A stretch of DNA of 64,000 bases from Clostridia bacterium (GTDB taxonomy: Bacteria > Bacillota > Clostridia > Christensenellales > Aristaeellaceae), in the NCBI GenBank assembly GCA_017552615.1, contig JAFZPI010000022.1, positions 19,963 through 83,962 on the forward strand, given 5' to 3'. Each line of letters opens with the position of its first letter. Position 1 is the stretch's first letter. The notes under the pieces were generated by a model that saw only the letters and a program-made list of their open reading frames with translations, made no database searches and was not told the origin of the DNA. Both the position numbers and the translations under genes were made by a program. Of this stretch, positions 35,618-43,752 are shown in pieces.

Positions 35618-35769
35618 CCTCATCCACCACCGCCTTCGGCGGCGGTCCCCCTTCCCCTGAAGGGGAAGGCTTTTGGATACTTTACGACCCGTTTATGCCT
35701 TCCCCGGTGGGGATGTCGACGAAGGAGATCAGAGGAGAGGTCAGCCCGTTCACAGGCTGACGGATGAGG
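35618..35769. repeat. Palindromic intergenic repeat, family A copy 2
   Basis: A 152-bp element from CCTCATCC to GGATGAGG with the family A inner arms (CTTCCCCTGAAGGGGAAG; CACCGCCTTCGGCGGCGGT). The left end abuts the stop codon of the LRR gene. The right end supplies the last codons and stop of the terminase gene. An additional hairpin (GTCAGCC/GGCTGAC) is present near the right end. Confidence 0.85.
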
Positions 35770-36898
35770 TTCCCTTGCTCCCGGCCCTGATCAGTGACGC
35801 CGCGCTGTCGGGGGCATCATCGTGCGCGGCGTTGGCCGCGTAACCCAGGATTTGCGCCAGCCATTCCGGGTCCGTCTGCCGGAGAAGCCTGATCTCCGGC
35901 CAGGCGGCGCGGAGGTAGCTGGCAATTTTGATGTGCTTGTTCATGCGCTCGGTGTAGGGGTGGACCGGCAGTCCGCGGCGGCGGATCTCCCGCGCGAGGT
36001 AGCCCTTGTCACCGTTGACCTCGAGGTACAGCGGCGCGCAGCGGAGGCGGCCGCACTCGGCGAGGATCTCGTCCAGCACGGTATCCACGTGCGCCTTCCA
36101 GAGCCTGCCGTACAGCACCCAGCCCTCCGGCGTTCTCCGGCCCAGCGTCAGCGCCGTGCCATCCCCGCCGCCGTAGGAGGCGTCGAGGTGGGCGATGCCG
36201 TCCCAAAGGAGGGTTTCGTCGTCGACAAAAGGCGGGGCCTTCGGGAAGAGCGTGCCGGTGGCGGGGATGTGGCGGAGCTCATAGTTTGCGGCGAAGAGGC
36301 TTGGCTCCATCTGCTGGCGCAGGCGGTCGAGGGCTTCGGAGCTCAGCAGGCCTGTGCGGTGGCAGTCCCACTTTTCGGGGGACGGCATCAGGCTGATCGC
36401 ATCTTCCGGGTGCCAGGGCGTGCCGGTGGAGACGATGCGGCCGCCGGGATTGCGGATGTTCTGGAGTTCCTGCCAGACCTGCCTCGTGTGCAGGCGCTCG
36501 GCCTCGCTGAGCCGGTCCTCGAGGTTCACGATGTCGTCGGTGAAGATCAGGTCCGCGTGCTTTCCGGTCAGGCTCCCGCCGATGCCCTGGCCGCGCAGCT
36601 GGACGGTGCCCTTGGGCGTGAAGCGACAGTCACAGCAGAGCTCCGTGGACGTAGCCCGGGTGAGCCTGACCGGCGCGCCGCCGTAGAGCCTCGCGGTCAG
36701 GGCCTGCGTGGGCGGGGCGAGCAGGATCTGCCGAACCTGGCGCACGACCTCTTCCACGTCTTTGTCGGTCTTCCGCAGGAAGAGGATGCTCCGCCCGGGG
36801 CTCAGGCACATCAGCGCGGCCATGGCGAGGCTCAGGCAGGTGGTTTTGTAGCTGCCGCGGTGGGCGAGCAAGGTCCAGTCCTCTGTGCCGGTGATCAT
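35750..36898 (-). CDS. Phage terminase large subunit (probably frameshifted at its N-terminus)
   Basis: The 382-residue frame encodes the packaging ATPase-nuclease. Walker A is AHRGSYKTT at once after the start, Walker B is LIFTDDIVN, and the coupling motif is STGT. The nuclease domain has 'HLDASYGGGDGTALT', LEVNGDKGY and HDDAPDSAASL. Reading the same frame upstream to 37009 gives a coherent N-terminus (FAWLTQQPEAWGRLCGF) with no start codon. An ATG at 37016 with AAAGGAGG ahead of it is out of phase by one base in a run of four C (37010-37013). One C fewer would restore a protein of about 421 residues. The final six residues are encoded by a repeat. Confidence 0.82.
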   Translation of the reverse strand: MITGTEDWTLLAHRGSYKTTCLSLAMAALMCLSPGRSILFLRKTDKDVEEVVRQVRQILLAPPTQALTARLYGGAPVRLTRATSTELCCDCRFTPKGTVQLRGQGIGGSLTGKHADLIFTDDIVNLEDRLSEAERLHTRQVWQELQNIRNPGGRIVSTGTPWHPEDAISLMPSPEKWDCHRTGLLSSEALDRLRQQMEPSLFAANYELRHIPATGTLFPKAPPFVDDETLLWDGIAHLDASYGGGDGTALTLGRRTPEGWVLYGRLWKAHVDTVLDEILAECGRLRCAPLYLEVNGDKGYLAREIRRRGLPVHPYTERMNKHIKIASYLRAAWPEIRLLRQTDPEWLAQILGYAANAAHDDAPDSAASLIRAGSKGTSSVSL

Positions 36899-36978
36899 GC
36901 TGCGCAGCCACAGGCCGTGGGGTGTTTCCCGCAGGTCAGTGAAACCGCAGAGTCGTCCCCAGGCCTCGGGCTGCTGGG

Positions 36979-37260
36979 TCAGCCAGGCAAAGGCGTCCCG
37001 GTCGACGATGGGGCATCCGCCTCCTTTCTTTCGGCGGCGAAGGCCCGGAGCAGGGCCTCGATCTCCCGGGCGGCCTCTTCGCGGTCGCGGCTGTTGTCGG
37101 CGGCCTCCTCCAGCAGGCCGTAGCGCTTGGCCAGCAGTTCCGCCGCACGGAAGCGTTCCGCGATCTTCGGCCCCGCGCCGTTCTCATCGGTGCAGGTCCC
37201 GCGCATGATACCGGTGATCATTTGCAGGACTTCGTCCGCGCCGGCAACGGATTCGCTCAC
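36979..37260 (-). CDS. Phage terminase small subunit-like protein
   Basis: A 93-residue protein from GTG 37260, preceded by AAGGAGG at 5 bases and overlapping the stop of the previous gene by 4 bases. The segment DEVLQMITGIMRGT followed by 'FRAAELLAKRYGLLEE' is the oligomerisation region of many TerS proteins. The usual N-terminal helix-turn-helix of about 60 residues is absent, so it may be a truncated or minimal form. Its 3' end overlaps the probable original start of the large subunit. Confidence 0.62.
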   Translation of the reverse strand: MSESVAGADEVLQMITGIMRGTCTDENGAGPKIAERFRAAELLAKRYGLLEEAADNSRDREEAAREIEALLRAFAAERKEADAPSSTGTPLPG

Positions 37261-37706
37261 GACGGCCTCCTTCCCGGCTGCGGGGATTCGAGGCAGCCGT
37301 GCTCGCGGAGCCAGCCATTGCGCACGTTCCATGCGGTCCGGGTGGAGAAGCTGTTCGCCTCCCCGATCTCCCGGTCGCTCATCCCGCTGCCGTAGTACTG
37401 GCGCAGGACCAGGCGCGTCCGGGGCGGTTTGACTTCCGCCAGCAGCTTTTCAAAAGCCTCCGCGTCCTGTGCACACCGGGCTTCCTGCCGCGCCAGCGCG
37501 GCCTCACAGGCTGCTTTGCGGCGCTCCCGTCCCTTGGTGAACTGGGCTTTGCCCCGGGGATCGGGCCGCCGGTACCACAGGCTGTCCAGGTCTTCCAGCT
37601 GCTGGCGGAGCGTCTCCCGTTCGCGCACGCTCCAGCGGTAGCGGAGGAGCAGGGCCAGGTCCTGCAGGGCCGGATTGCGGTACGCGCTTTCATTCGTCTC
37701 TGACAT
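37257..37706 (-). CDS. Phage sigma-70 region 4-like regulator (ArpU/DUF1492-like)
   Basis: A 149-residue protein. The centre is a charged helical region, and the last 45 residues (KPPRTRLVLRQYYGSGMSDREIGEANSFS) resemble the region 4 helix-turn-helix of phage late regulators. Such genes usually sit just before the terminase and activate late transcription, as the position here suggests. The start at 37706 follows AAAGGAGG by 10 bases; the upstream extension to 37766 runs into the promoter area. Confidence 0.62.
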   Translation of the reverse strand: MSETNESAYRNPALQDLALLLRYRWSVRERETLRQQLEDLDSLWYRRPDPRGKAQFTKGRERRKAACEAALARQEARCAQDAEAFEKLLAEVKPPRTRLVLRQYYGSGMSDREIGEANSFSTRTAWNVRNGWLREHGCLESPQPGRRPS

Positions 37707-37882
37707 TCCGATAAAACCTCCTTTATGGATATGATACGAACAAACGTTCGCGTTCAGCGAGATCATATCATAACTTTTTGTTGTATGTCAAGATCAAAAA
37801 CCTTGCTTTTTGGAATTTTATGTGTTATGATAAAGGCGAACAAATGTCCCCGTCGATGACAAATGGGAAGGAGGCAGCGCCT

Positions 37883-38227
37883 ATGTCCACCCAGTTTCCC
37901 GAGCGGCTCCGCCTGTACCGCAAGCGCAAGCGCCTGACGCAGCTCCAGCTGGCCCAGTGGCTGGGGGTCTCGCAGGCGGCCGTGGCCAAGTGGGAGTGCG
38001 GCCAGGCCGAGCCTGACATCAACCGCCTGAACAAACTGTCGGAACTCTTCGGTGTGCCGCTGGACTGCCTCTGCGGCGACGGCAGCCCCGAGAGCGTGGA
38101 GGCCGGAAACATCGCGGTGATGACCCGGGCCTTCCGCAACCTGTCCGCCGAAGAACAGGAAAAGCTGATCTCCGTGGGCCGGACGCTCTTTGCCGACGCT
38201 TTCGGCCCGGAGGAAGCCAAATGGTGA
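37883..38227 (+). CDS. XRE-family repressor-like regulator
   Basis: A 114-residue protein whose first 65 residues form a Cro/CI helix-turn-helix (RLYRKRKRLTQLQLAQWLG, then VSQAAVAKWECGQAEP). The start at 37883 follows GGAAGGAGG by 8 bases; longer starts are rejected. The C-terminal 45 residues (NLSAEEQEKLISVGRTLF) resemble tails of phage repressors cleaved by ImmA-like peptidases. It is divergent from the late regulator gene and overlaps the peptidase gene by 7 bases, the typical immunity arrangement of ICEBs1-like and phage switches. Confidence 0.83.
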   Translation: MSTQFPERLRLYRKRKRLTQLQLAQWLGVSQAAVAKWECGQAEPDINRLNKLSELFGVPLDCLCGDGSPESVEAGNIAVMTRAFRNLSAEEQEKLISVGRTLFADAFGPEEAKW

Positions 38228-38844
38228 ACCCAGCCTCCGTGGCGGCGCGGTGCCTGCTGCGAGTCCAACCCCGAGAACTCCCGGTCGATCCCCGCCTGAT
38301 GCTGTGCTTCTGTCGCGGGACGTATGTCTATACCTATGAGCAGGCCCTCCGCGCGAAGGTCAGGCCGGAGATGCTGTCCTTCCTGGGAGAGAAGCTCTCT
38401 GCTGCGACGCTGAATGATCCCTGTCCCGCGAATTTCAGCCGCCGGGTGGTTGTCTACCTGCCGGATGCCGATCCGGTCCGCCTGCGCTTTTCTCTTGCGC
38501 ATGAACTCGGGCACATTGCGCTGAAGCACCGGGGCTTTGAGAGACCGGGACAGAAGACCTCCCGGAGAGAAGAACAGGAGGCTGACGACTTTGCCCGCTG
38601 GCTGCTGATGCCCCCGGCGCTGGTGCGCGGGATTTGGCGCGAGCGGGGCGTACTGTATGCCGAACAGCTGACAGCGGTGTTTGGGGTGTCCCTGCGGGAA
38701 GCGCTGCAAAGCGAAAACCTGCCGCCGCCTGACCCGGAGACGGACAGGTATCTGTGTGAATTTTTGCTGGAAGAAGCCATGCACCGGATCCCCGCCCGGG
38801 TGCCGCCGGGATGGCATCCGGTGGAGGAACGCGATCCGGGATAA
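38221..38844 (+). CDS. ImmA/IrrE-family metallopeptidase
   Basis: A 207-residue protein with the zinc motif HELGH (residues 98-102) within RFSLAHELGHIALKH, and a downstream EEQEADDFARWLLMP helix holding the third ligand. The family cleaves cognate XRE repressors to induce the element. It overlaps the repressor gene by 7 bases, which suggests coupled expression. The likely substrate is the 37883 product; that pairing is inferred from position. Confidence 0.85.
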   Translation: MVNPASVAARCLLRVQPRELPVDPRLMLCFCRGTYVYTYEQALRAKVRPEMLSFLGEKLSAATLNDPCPANFSRRVVVYLPDADPVRLRFSLAHELGHIALKHRGFERPGQKTSRREEQEADDFARWLLMPPALVRGIWRERGVLYAEQLTAVFGVSLREALQSENLPPPDPETDRYLCEFLLEEAMHRIPARVPPGWHPVEERDPG

Positions 38845-38849
38845 AGTGG

Positions 38850-38878
38850 AACAGCCGGCCGGAACGGGCTGGCTTTTT
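38850..38878 (+). terminator. Terminator of the repressor-peptidase operon
   Basis: AGCCGGCC pairs with GGCTGGCT (one G-U) around GGAACG, followed by TTTTTTG. Confidence 0.8.
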
Positions 38879-38963
38879 TGCGCAAAGTGGGGAGATTGTG
38901 TCGAAAAATGGTCAAAAGTCGTGCAGAAAGTGGGGGAAAGTTGTCATATTTCGACTCCGTTAT

Positions 38964-38992
38964 TTGACTTTTTGGAAATAGTGTGGTAGGAT
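38964..38992 (+). promoter_or_regulatory. Promoter of the 39075 metallo-hydrolase gene
   Basis: TTGACT (38964-38969) and TAGGAT (38987-38992), 17 bases apart. The -10 flank GGTAGGATA equals that of the 32501 promoter. Confidence 0.65.
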
Positions 38993-39026
38993 ATGCACGA
39001 GGATTGCAATACTTCGTCATCAGCGC

Positions 39027-39052
39027 GTGCGAAAGCCGAAACACTTTCGCAC
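39027..39052 (+). repeat. Perfect 9-bp inverted repeat in the leader
   Basis: GTGCGAAAG (39027-39035) and CTTTCGCAC (39044-39052) with an 8-base spacer, ending 8 bases before the ribosome site AGGAGGG. It could be an RNA hairpin controlling translation or an operator for a dimeric regulator. There is no T-tract, so it is not a terminator. Confidence 0.6.
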
Positions 39053-39074
39053 ATCCGGAGAGGAGGGAAGAGCC

Positions 39075-39914
39075 GTGGGCGCGAACCTGACCGTCACATA
39101 CTACCTGCACAGCGGCTTTTCCTGCGCGACAGACAAGGTGCTGCTGATTTTTGACTACTGGCAGGGGGAGCACCAGGAGCTGGCCCTCGACCGGCGCATC
39201 GATCCGGCGGATTTTGACCGCTATGAAGAAGTGTATGTCTTTATCAGCCACAGCCATCCGGATCACTATGACCCGGTCGTGTACGAGTGGCACAAAGACC
39301 ACCCCGTTGTCTATATTGTGGGCTATGATATGCCCGTGGGCACGCGCGGCCGGCGCATGAACCCCGGCGACACCATTCCCCTGAGCCGTCATGTGACGGT
39401 CAAGGCATTCGACTCCACGGACCTGGGCGTTTCCTTCCTGGTGACGCTCGACGGCATCCGTATCTTCCACGCCGGGGACCTGAATTTCTGGCATTGGCGG
39501 GAGGAATCCACCGTGGCGGAGATCGAGGAGGCGGAGGCGGAATTCCACCGCTGCTGCGCGCCGCTGCTGCGGGAAAAGACCATCGACGTCTGCTTCTTCC
39601 CCGTGGACCCGCGTCAGGGCCGCCTGTACGACGCCGGCGCCAACTACTTCATCATGACGGTGAAACCGCGCTTATTGATCCCGATGCATTTCTGGGGCCG
39701 GTCCGAGATGATCTCGGATTTTGCCCGCCGGGCCGGGAGCCGCTCCACCGAGGTCTACGCGATGATCTATCCGCGGGAGGAATTGCAGATCCGGTTCGCA
39801 GATGACGGATTCATGACCATCAGCCCTGTGCCACCGCCCACCCGTCCCCGGGCAGTCCTGCCGGACGAGGACGACCCCTTCAGCGAGAGTGACCTTCCAG
39901 TGGACTTCCGGTGA
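39075..39914 (+). CDS. MBL-fold metallo-hydrolase (UlaG/L-ascorbate lactonase-like)
   Basis: A 279-residue cytosolic protein. The metal motif is SHSHPDHYDP near residue 60, followed by AGDLNFWHW at the second site and MHFWGRSEM near the end, an arrangement typical of UlaG-like MBL proteins. The start is GTG 39075 with AGGAGGG 7 bases upstream; a GTG at 39027 lies within the inverted repeat and lacks a site. Substrate unknown. The last 30 residues are a proline/acid-rich tail not normal for the family. Confidence 0.78.
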   Translation: MGANLTVTYYLHSGFSCATDKVLLIFDYWQGEHQELALDRRIDPADFDRYEEVYVFISHSHPDHYDPVVYEWHKDHPVVYIVGYDMPVGTRGRRMNPGDTIPLSRHVTVKAFDSTDLGVSFLVTLDGIRIFHAGDLNFWHWREESTVAEIEEAEAEFHRCCAPLLREKTIDVCFFPVDPRQGRLYDAGANYFIMTVKPRLLIPMHFWGRSEMISDFARRAGSRSTEVYAMIYPREELQIRFADDGFMTISPVPPPTRPRAVLPDEDDPFSESDLPVDFR

Positions 39915-39930
39915 AAGAGATAATGCTGAT

Positions 39931-39953
39931 CCCGCCTCCGGGCGGGTTTTCGT
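39931..39953 (+). terminator. Terminator after the metallo-hydrolase gene
   Basis: CCCGCC and GGCGGG form a 6-bp stem with a 4-base loop, followed by TTTTCGTTT. Confidence 0.75.
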
Positions 39954-39967
39954 TTCGGCCGCATTCC

Positions 39968-39996
39968 TTGACAAGGAATGCCCTTTGCCGTATCAT
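39968..39996 (+). promoter_or_regulatory. Promoter of the acyltransferase gene
   Basis: TTGACA (39968-39973), 17-base spacer, TATCAT (39991-39996), 33 bases before the start codon. Confidence 0.7.
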
Positions 39997-40028
39997 GGAG
40001 CCAGCAAAATACACAGGAGGAAAGACCG

Positions 40029-41372
40029 ATGCGGAGCAGGCGGGGCATGCAGCGCATCCCGGAACTGGACGGGTTCCGGGTGCTGTTTGTGTTCATCGTC
40101 AGCCTGTTCCACATCTGGCAGCAGTCCTGGCTGAAGCCGGAGCTCTTCGGATCGAACGTTGAATTCCTGGCCAGGGCAGGTTATGTCTGTGTCGACGCGA
40201 CGATCCTGCTGAGCGGGTTCTTGCTGTTTCTTCCCTGGGTAGTTTCCCCGGGACCGCCGGAGACGATCGGCCGCTTCTACCGCAAACGCGCTGCCCGCAT
40301 CCTGCCGAGCTTTTATTTTGTCACGCTGTTCATGCTTTTCGCCTATGCCCTTCCGCAGCACCTGTACGAGGTCTCCTGGAGACCGCCCCTCTGGAAAGAC
40401 CTGCTGACCCACTTCACACTGACCTTCCCGTTTTTCGAGGATACCTACCAGACGACTCCGTTGGGCGGCTCCAGCTGGACGATCGCGATCGAGGTGCACT
40501 TCTACCTGCTGTTCCCCTTTATTGCCCGGGCTGCGAAAAAGCACCCCGGCTGGGTGATCGGTGGGATGGCCGCGGCAGGGGCTTATTTCCGTGCCTGGTG
40601 CCTGTGGACGCAGGACAGCTATGAGATGGTCCTGAACCAGATGGCCAACTTCCTGGACGTCTACGCCCTTGGCATGGCCTGTGCCCTGCTGTGGCCGCGG
40701 CTCGCCGCCCTGCGCGACGACATGCGGCAGCGCGGAAAAAGCTGGCAGGCGATCCTTCAGACGGTAGCCACGATCTTCCTTGTGATAAGTGTCACAGGTT
40801 GGCTGCTCTTGATGAAGCATCAGGCCGGGATCTATGATTACCCGTCCCTGTACCGGTCCCAGATGATGCTCCGGCCGGTCTTTGCCCTTTGCTTTGCGGG
40901 GATGCTGCTTTCGCTTCCCCTGTGCGCGTGGCCGATCCGGAAGCTCTTCGGAAATCCGGTCACGCGATTCCTGTCCCTGATTTCGATGAACTACTACTTA
41001 CTGCACCAGAACATCGCCGTTCTCCTGAAGACCGACAGGGTCCGGGAATGGCTGGAAAAGCCGCGGGACTGGCTGGGAGGCGAGCCGATCCTTTACTCTC
41101 CTTATGCGAATCCCAATCAGACCGGGGACCATGCCTGGCAGGTCCGCTACACCTGGCTGGCCTTCGGGCTTTCCCTTGCTGCCGCCATCCTGGTGACGTA
41201 CCTGATCGAAAAACCGTTTGCGCGGCTGATCCTGCACCGCCGCAAACAAAAAACGCAATCCCCGGACCGCAATCTGCCGAACCCATTTGAAGAACGGAGG
41301 GACCCCGATGAAACGCCTGATCGTCTTGCTGCTGTGCCTGCTGTTCTGCCTGCCCCTGACAGCGATGGCTGA
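40029..41372 (+). CDS. Acyltransferase 3 family membrane protein
   Basis: A 447-residue protein with about ten membrane helices. The family opening is PELDGFRVLFVFIVSLFHIW with the conserved H, followed by FLLFLPWV, FYRKRAARILPSFY and SSWTIAIEVHFYLLFPF. Members transfer acetyl or other acyl groups to cell-surface sugars (OafA/YrhL type). The start at 40029 follows GGAGG by 10 bases. Its 3' end overlaps the next gene by 65 bases, longer than usual, so one of the two termini may be secondary. Confidence 0.85.
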   Translation: MRSRRGMQRIPELDGFRVLFVFIVSLFHIWQQSWLKPELFGSNVEFLARAGYVCVDATILLSGFLLFLPWVVSPGPPETIGRFYRKRAARILPSFYFVTLFMLFAYALPQHLYEVSWRPPLWKDLLTHFTLTFPFFEDTYQTTPLGGSSWTIAIEVHFYLLFPFIARAAKKHPGWVIGGMAAAGAYFRAWCLWTQDSYEMVLNQMANFLDVYALGMACALLWPRLAALRDDMRQRGKSWQAILQTVATIFLVISVTGWLLLMKHQAGIYDYPSLYRSQMMLRPVFALCFAGMLLSLPLCAWPIRKLFGNPVTRFLSLISMNYYLLHQNIAVLLKTDRVREWLEKPRDWLGGEPILYSPYANPNQTGDHAWQVRYTWLAFGLSLAAAILVTYLIEKPFARLILHRRKQKTQSPDRNLPNPFEERRDPDETPDRLAAVPAVLPAPDSDG

Positions 41373-43452
41373 AGACTGGGAGGATGACTGGGAAGACGAG
41401 GACGCCTGGGACTTGGAAGAATGGCTGGACGAAGCCCCGGGCTTTGACAGCCCTTCCAATGCGACCTGGAAGACGATCGGTGCGAAGAAGGCCGCGAAGC
41501 TGGCGGTTTATTCCGCACCGTTTGATGATGCCTGGCGCGGTGCGAACGGAAAGGCGTCTGTCGTCACCGGTACGGGCTTCCGCCTTCTCGGTGCGGCACA
41601 GGACGGGCGGTGGCTCATGATCGAATACGGCGTGGACAAGAAAGCCCGCCGTGTGGGTTGGATCCGTACCCCGGACGGCACAGACGCCGACGATCTGTTC
41701 GAATATGTCTGGTACTGCCGTCGCCTGCCCTGCAAGGTGACCGAAAGCGTCTCCTTCACGGACGATCCGCGCGGCACCCAGCGCCAGGTGCGAAAGCTTG
41801 CTGCCGGGGAGCAAGTCATCGCCATGCTTTCCCTTGAAAACAAGGGCACCCTTTGGGCATACGTCGAGACCACTGTCGAAGGCAAACCCGCCTGGGGCTT
41901 TGTCCCGCTGGACGCCCTGGAAGCCGTACCGCTGAGCAGGCTTGAGGGAAACCGCATCGTGATCACGGAGGGTGTGACCTGCATCGGAGAAACTGGGGAG
42001 TGGTCCTGGGATCCTGACACGGAAGAAAGCACCTACACGTCGGAACTGATCAATCCCGGGGATGTCTGGAGCCCGGGGATCTTCCTCTGGGACGACTACA
42101 ACCTGCCCTTTGTCGATGAGATCGTCCTGCCGTCCACGCTTCGCACGATCGGCGGCGAGGCCATTGTGGGCGGGCAGATCGGTACCCTGCGGCTTCCCGG
42201 CAGCCTTACCGGAGTCAGTCGTTATGCGACCTACGGAGCCAATATAGACCGGATCGTCATGGCGGCTGACTATACCGGTGATGTGATTGTCGGGGAATAC
42301 ACCGTAATCAACGCCTATGAAGTCGAGCCGGGGAACCCGCGCTACAGCTCTGTGGACGGTGTGCTGTTCAGCGCCGACCGCAAGACCCTGGTCCGCTACC
42401 CCAACGGCAAAACCGAAAGCTACTATAACGTCCCCTCCGGAACGGAAGTCATCGGCGCCTTTGCCTTTACCGACGACGGGGAAGGCCTGCCTCTGACCTC
42501 GATCTCCCTGCCCATCGGCCTGAAGGAGATCGAAACCTGTGCTTTCAGCGGCTGCACGCGCCTGCTGAGCCTGACTGTTCCGCTGACCGTGACAAAGCTG
42601 GACGCCACGGCCTTCGACACCTGCGTCAGCCTGGAGCGGCTGTCCCTGCCTCCCGGACTGAAGGCGGAGTTCAACAGCGACTGGGCGGAACAGGCCGATT
42701 TCACGTATTTCAACGGCGACAACGGCTCCACCGCGGCAAACAAGAGCAAAGCCAAGGCTGGGAATGAATATAACGAATACGATGACTGGGACAGCCATTC
42801 CGTGGCGGTCCGCCTGGCGGCATCGGACGGGGAAAGCCCCGTACCCTGCTACAAAGCCGCGGAAGACACTGTCCCCTTTACAACCCTTTCCACTGGGCAC
42901 TACGGTTCCTTTTCCGAGACGCAGAACGGCCGTGCGCATGTCTATGTCTTTGAGGATGATTTCTCCGACTGCTGGGTGGAATTGTCCATGCTGCAGCCCA
43001 GCGTGATCAATGTGTTCTTTGCTGTGATCGATGCTGTACCAAACGAGGCGGGCCTGGCAGCGGACGTCTGGGAGGGGCATGATCCCCGGGAGGCGACTTT
43101 CTACTACATGAGCGACATTCAGGATGACGATGTGACGTTCTATTTCCCGGACGGCGAAAGCGTAGATGTTCCGGTCAACCTGACAATTCCGTACCGAAAG
43201 GATGACGGTGCCGGCCGCAGGATGGGTGTTCTCTTTGCCGATTCCGACGAAGAGGACTGGGATTACTACGTAACGCAGCCTATCCGCATCCTGGATGCCC
43301 CGGACGGCGAGTATGCCGGTGTTGCTTTCAAAGGCGACCAGGCGCTGATCATTGAGGAGCGGGACGGTTGGTTCCACGTGAAAACACTCCGCGCGGAAGG
43401 CTGGGTTCCGGCGGAGCAGGTGGTGGAAGTGATGGTCAAGGGTCGGGAGTGA
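41308..43452 (+). CDS. Large secreted protein with SH3-like and LRR regions
   Basis: A 714-residue protein with signal peptide MKRLIVLLLCLLFCLPLTAMA, then an acidic, tryptophan-rich stretch (EDWEDDWEDEDAWDLEEW). Residues 55-215 hold two bacterial SH3-like segments (KLAVYSAPFDDAWRGANGKA; GRWLMIEYGVDKKARRVGW). Residues 220-460 hold BspA-type LRRs (VIGAFAFTDDG, TCAFSGCTRLLSLTVP, DTCVSLERLSLPPGL). A final SH3-like unit (YAGVAFKGDQALIIEERDGWFHV) ends the protein. It is probably wall-associated. CGGAGGGA precedes the ATG. Confidence 0.8.
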   Translation: MKRLIVLLLCLLFCLPLTAMAEDWEDDWEDEDAWDLEEWLDEAPGFDSPSNATWKTIGAKKAAKLAVYSAPFDDAWRGANGKASVVTGTGFRLLGAAQDGRWLMIEYGVDKKARRVGWIRTPDGTDADDLFEYVWYCRRLPCKVTESVSFTDDPRGTQRQVRKLAAGEQVIAMLSLENKGTLWAYVETTVEGKPAWGFVPLDALEAVPLSRLEGNRIVITEGVTCIGETGEWSWDPDTEESTYTSELINPGDVWSPGIFLWDDYNLPFVDEIVLPSTLRTIGGEAIVGGQIGTLRLPGSLTGVSRYATYGANIDRIVMAADYTGDVIVGEYTVINAYEVEPGNPRYSSVDGVLFSADRKTLVRYPNGKTESYYNVPSGTEVIGAFAFTDDGEGLPLTSISLPIGLKEIETCAFSGCTRLLSLTVPLTVTKLDATAFDTCVSLERLSLPPGLKAEFNSDWAEQADFTYFNGDNGSTAANKSKAKAGNEYNEYDDWDSHSVAVRLAASDGESPVPCYKAAEDTVPFTTLSTGHYGSFSETQNGRAHVYVFEDDFSDCWVELSMLQPSVINVFFAVIDAVPNEAGLAADVWEGHDPREATFYYMSDIQDDDVTFYFPDGESVDVPVNLTIPYRKDDGAGRRMGVLFADSDEEDWDYYVTQPIRILDAPDGEYAGVAFKGDQALIIEERDGWFHVKTLRAEGWVPAEQVVEVMVKGRE

Positions 43453-43690
43453 GACCCTCTCAGGCGCTTCGCGCCAGCTCCCCCAGAGGGGGAGCCAAGA
43501 GAGGGATCCCGTCATTGTAAATTGAGCCAACTGTTTTCTATATTTGATGTGGAAGGATTGTTGAATCTATAACAGTATACGGGACCAAAATTCAAAGAAG
43601 ATTATATGCAAGCCTTTTCCAGCAGAAACCTGTACAAACCAATTCTTGCCTCTCCCTTTGGGAGAGGTGCCCCGAAGGGGCGGAGAGGGT
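43453..43690. repeat. Palindromic intergenic repeat, family B copy 1
   Basis: The left part is GACCCTCTCAGGC with hairpins GGCGCTTCGCGCC and CTCCCCCAGAGGGGGAG. The right part (43645-43690) has CTCTCCCTTTGGGAGAG and CCCCGAAGGGG, ending CGGAGAGGGT. About 145 bases of unrelated sequence separate the parts. It starts immediately after the stop codon of the SH3/LRR gene. Confidence 0.8.
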
Positions 43691-43752
43691 ATTTACGTGC
43701 CTCAAGAGGCGGAAGGGTTTACACCTTCACCAGAAACGGAGCATTTACTGCC

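Larger units (their letters stand above)
31047..38844. mobile_element. Degraded prophage with LRR cargo
   Basis: On the minus strand from right to left lie a sigma-like regulator (37706), small terminase (37260), large terminase (36898) and portal (32384). A repressor and an ImmA/IrrE peptidase diverge to the right. Head, tail, lysis, replication and integrase genes are absent, so it cannot be a complete phage. Two LRR genes sit in reverse orientation between terminase and portal, which normally adjoin. No attachment sites were found; the ends given are the outermost recognisable phage genes. Confidence 0.65.

Noticed and set aside
35822-37123. 433-codon open frame on the plus strand
   Set aside because: Antisense to both terminase genes.
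31047-38844. Complete inducible prophage
   Set aside because: Integrase, capsid, tail and lysis genes are missing and the terminase looks frameshifted.
40960-43530. 856-codon open frame on the minus strand
   Set aside because: It lies antisense to the acyltransferase and the SH3/LRR gene, which have signal peptides, ribosome sites and known domains. Its translation is low in recognisable motifs and rich in R, V, G and H, as expected from reverse reading of GC-rich codons.
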